Source of the DNA: an uncultured Amylibacter sp. | GTDB taxonomy: Bacteria > Pseudomonadota > Alphaproteobacteria > Rhodobacterales > Rhodobacteraceae | Assembly (NCBI GenBank): GCA_938001995.1 | Contig: CALLAV010000351.1 | Coordinates: 1-7,218, forward strand | Direction of reading: 5' to 3' | DNA: 7,218 nt | In this document: piece by piece, positions 5,701 through 7,218 of the stretch | How the letters are laid out: each line of letters starts with the position of its first letter | Numbering within the stretch: the stretch's first letter is position 1 | The notes under the pieces: model-generated | What the model was told of the DNA's origin: nothing | Databases searched by the model: none | Seen by the model: only the letters and a program-made list of their open reading frames with translations | Translations under genes and position numbers: made by a program

Positions 5701-6504
5701 ATGATCAAACAGATTTTATGTGCGGCGGCGCTGGGCGTGGCCTGTTTCACCGCGCCTGATGTTCAGGCGGGCAGTACGGCAGCAGCAAATGCAGTCTTAC
5801 CAAAGGCGCAGGTGGCGCAGTTTTCGGATCGCGTGCAACAGGTCTTGGCAAAGAACGGCGCGCAGGTGGCGATTGTGTCCCGCATGGGCCGTGATCCGCG
5901 TGAAATGCCAGAGGGGATCAAATACACCCATGTGGCGTTCTGGGTGTTTTCCGAAATTACGGGACCCGATGGGGCTAAAGGCACAGGGTATCGTGCGTAT
6001 AATTTGTATCAGGACGCGAACAAATCATCGCGCAGTTTTCTGCTACAGGACAGCCCAGCAGATTTCTTTGCGGGCGCGCAGCGGCTCGATTCTGGGATAA
6101 TCATTCCTGATAAGCGGTTGCAGAAAAAGCTGTTGGCGGTGATTGCCAGCCCGACGTTTAAGGCGTTGCACAATCGGCGGTATTCGGTGTTGTCGAACCC
6201 GCACAGCCCCCAGTTTCAGAATTGCACTGAGCATCTGATGGATGTGATGATGGCGAGCTTGTATGGAACGCGGGACAAAGCGCAAATCAAGGCGAACATG
6301 GCTGCGCATTTTGAGCCGTCAGTTATCAAAGTTAGCGATCAAAAGCGCGCTTGGGCCCCTGTGTTGTCCCAAGCGTTAACCACGCGAGATCACGGGGATC
6401 AGATTAAGACGGCGACGTTTGGTTCCATCGCGGCGTTTATGAAGCAGCACAAACTGGCGAAACATGTGCTGCGCATTACGCCAAAGCGGGTGTCGCGGTA
6501 TTAA
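5701..6504 (+). CDS. DUF2145-like exported protein, possible papain-fold Cys/His enzyme
   Basis: A 267-residue protein with a signal peptide (cut near VQA-GS, residue 23), so it acts outside the cytoplasm. Residues 40-62 read as an amphipathic helix and a beta strand (QVAIVSRMGRD). Then come KYTHVAFWVF with His77, a YRAYNLY strand, and NPHSPQFQNCTEHLMD with Asn174-Cys175. This order (His in Y-x-H-x-x-F, later Asn-Cys followed by a helix) agrees with what I remember of DUF2145 and resembles circularly permuted NlpC/P60-type folds, in which such a pair is catalytic. Enzyme activity is inference only. A last segment, about 205-267, is Lys/Arg-rich. It begins 3 nt after the small exported protein with no good Shine-Dalgarno of its own. 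Its stop overlaps the converging phhB stop in a shared TTAA. Confidence 0.75.
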   Translation: MIKQILCAAALGVACFTAPDVQAGSTAAANAVLPKAQVAQFSDRVQQVLAKNGAQVAIVSRMGRDPREMPEGIKYTHVAFWVFSEITGPDGAKGTGYRAYNLYQDANKSSRSFLLQDSPADFFAGAQRLDSGIIIPDKRLQKKLLAVIASPTFKALHNRRYSVLSNPHSPQFQNCTEHLMDVMMASLYGTRDKAQIKANMAAHFEPSVIKVSDQKRAWAPVLSQALTTRDHGDQIKTATFGSIAAFMKQHKLAKHVLRITPKRVSRY

Positions 6505-6812
6505 GCGAGCATCGCGTCGAGTTTCGCGGCTGAGATGAAATCAACCTCTGACAGGCGGTCCGCTTCATGGGTTGTGTAGGTGATGGTGCAATATCCCCAG
6601 CCAAACGCGATATCCGCGTGGTGGCCCGTTTGGTCAGATAGGAACGCGGCGGCGTTTGCGGTGTAGGTGGCTTTGGCAAAGCCTTTGAACGTGAAACGGC
6701 GGGTAATGGATTTGCCGTCAACGGATTCTGTCCAATCTGGGTGGAGGGATTGGCGCAGGGCTGCAATATCCTCGGGGGAAAGTTCAGGGGGATTAGCGGA
6801 ACAGGTGGTCAT
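6501..6812 (-). CDS. phhB: Pterin-4a-carbinolamine dehydratase PhhB
   Basis: A 103-residue cytosolic enzyme that dehydrates 4a-hydroxytetrahydropterin made by phenylalanine hydroxylase, allowing regeneration of tetrahydropterin. Family features: W27 in HPDW, RRFTFKGFAKA, then GHHADIAFGWGYCTITYTTHEADRLSEVDF. The three histidines of the active site correspond to His64, His65 and His82. Two small departures from the usual pattern are visible: HHA in place of the common HHP, and DRLSEVDF where most members have GLT-x-x-D. The length is normal. It lies 56 nt downstream of phhA on the same strand, consistent with a phhAB operon. The region before ATG 6812 has no strong Shine-Dalgarno. The stop overlaps the DUF2145-like gene by 4 nt. 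Confidence 0.92.
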   Translation of the reverse strand: MTTCSANPPELSPEDIAALRQSLHPDWTESVDGKSITRRFTFKGFAKATYTANAAAFLSDQTGHHADIAFGWGYCTITYTTHEADRLSEVDFISAAKLDAMLA

Positions 6813-6868
6813 TTTGAGGGGTCCGATTTTGAGTATTTTCGCAAAGAAGAAGCTGAGGGGCGGTGGCC

Positions 6869-7218
6869 CTATGCGGCTTTTGGTTCGTAAAGCGGCGCAT
6901 GAAGGCCGAGGGATTGCGCGGTGCGGATATCTGCAATGAGGTCGCGATTGGCAGCGTCGAACAGTTGGTCGGCGCTTTCGAGCACGAAGTAGACCGGTTG
7001 GTGAATGTCGATGCGGTAGGGCGTGCGCAGAATGTCGATCACGTCAAAGGGCTTTTTCAACGGTGTGTCGCTGGTGGCGTGGAGAAGTTCCGTCGGGGAG
7101 GAGGCGAGGCCAGAGCCGAGTGCTTTGATCCCATCGCTGGTTTTGATCAGGCCAAATTCGATGGTGAACCAATAGAGGCGGATCAGCCAACTGTAATCGG
7201 ATGTGTCCGCCTTTAGGC
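6869..7218 (-). CDS. phhA: Phenylalanine 4-hydroxylase PhhA, C-terminal part (5' end beyond window)
   Basis: The last 115 residues of an aromatic amino acid hydroxylase, which converts phenylalanine to tyrosine using O2, Fe(II) and a tetrahydropterin. The frame is open to the window edge, so the start is outside; the in-frame TTG at 7060 is internal. The segment LIRLYWFTIEFGLI contains the Glu (codon 7159-7157) that is the third iron ligand, after the two His of the part not seen. It continues with GSGLASSP, PFDVIDILRTPYRIDIHQPV and YFVLESADQLFDA, the standard end of bacterial monomeric PhhA. No regulatory or tetramerisation tail follows. phhB comes next on the same strand, matching the usual partner arrangement. 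Confidence 0.95.
   Translation of the reverse strand, partial: LKADTSDYSWLIRLYWFTIEFGLIKTSDGIKALGSGLASSPTELLHATSDTPLKKPFDVIDILRTPYRIDIHQPVYFVLESADQLFDAANRDLIADIRTAQSLGLHAPLYEPKAA

Noticed and set aside
6869..7060. Short protein starting at TTG 7060
   Set aside because: The same frame continues to the window edge with clear phenylalanine hydroxylase sequence, including the iron-ligand Glu. It is the end of phhA, not a separate gene.

Overview
The window looks like chromosomal DNA of an alphaproteobacterium, most likely a marine Rhodobacteraceae (Roseobacter-group) strain. This is inferred from an RTX protein ending in a Hint domain (a type common in that group), the character of the ThiBPQ proteins, and the moderate GC content. 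No single sequence mark proves the genus. Coding density is high. I see no mobile element, tRNA, rRNA or CRISPR array.

Left part, plus strand (1-1735): the 3' part of an RTX gene (six calcium-binding nonapeptides followed by a C-terminal Hint self-processing domain) ends at a clear intrinsic terminator. A short secreted CIA30-family protein follows.

Middle, minus strand (1739-5276): a complete thiamine/TPP uptake operon, thiB-thiP-thiQ. It is headed by a promoter and a TPP (THI-box) riboswitch. The leader can fold so that the thiB Shine-Dalgarno is paired, and an alternative stem would break the aptamer's P1 helix, so a translational switch is readable from the sequence. A hairpin just after thiB probably separates high expression of the binding protein from low expression of the membrane parts. 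thiQ overlaps the end of thiP and appears to start at TTG behind a strong GGAGG.

Right-middle, plus strand (5290-6504): a two-gene unit of exported proteins, a 108-residue protein with three His-starting heptads plus a Gly/Ala/Val-rich hydrophobic segment, and a DUF2145-like protein with a conserved-looking His and Asn-Cys pair. Its promoter carries three perfect copies of the inverted repeat TGAAC-N3-GTTCA. This is the least understood and most interesting part of the window.

Right end, minus strand (6501-7218): phhB (pterin-4a-carbinolamine dehydratase) lies downstream of the 3' end of phhA (phenylalanine 4-hydroxylase). Together these turn phenylalanine into tyrosine and recycle the pterin cofactor. 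The rest of phhA lies beyond the window.
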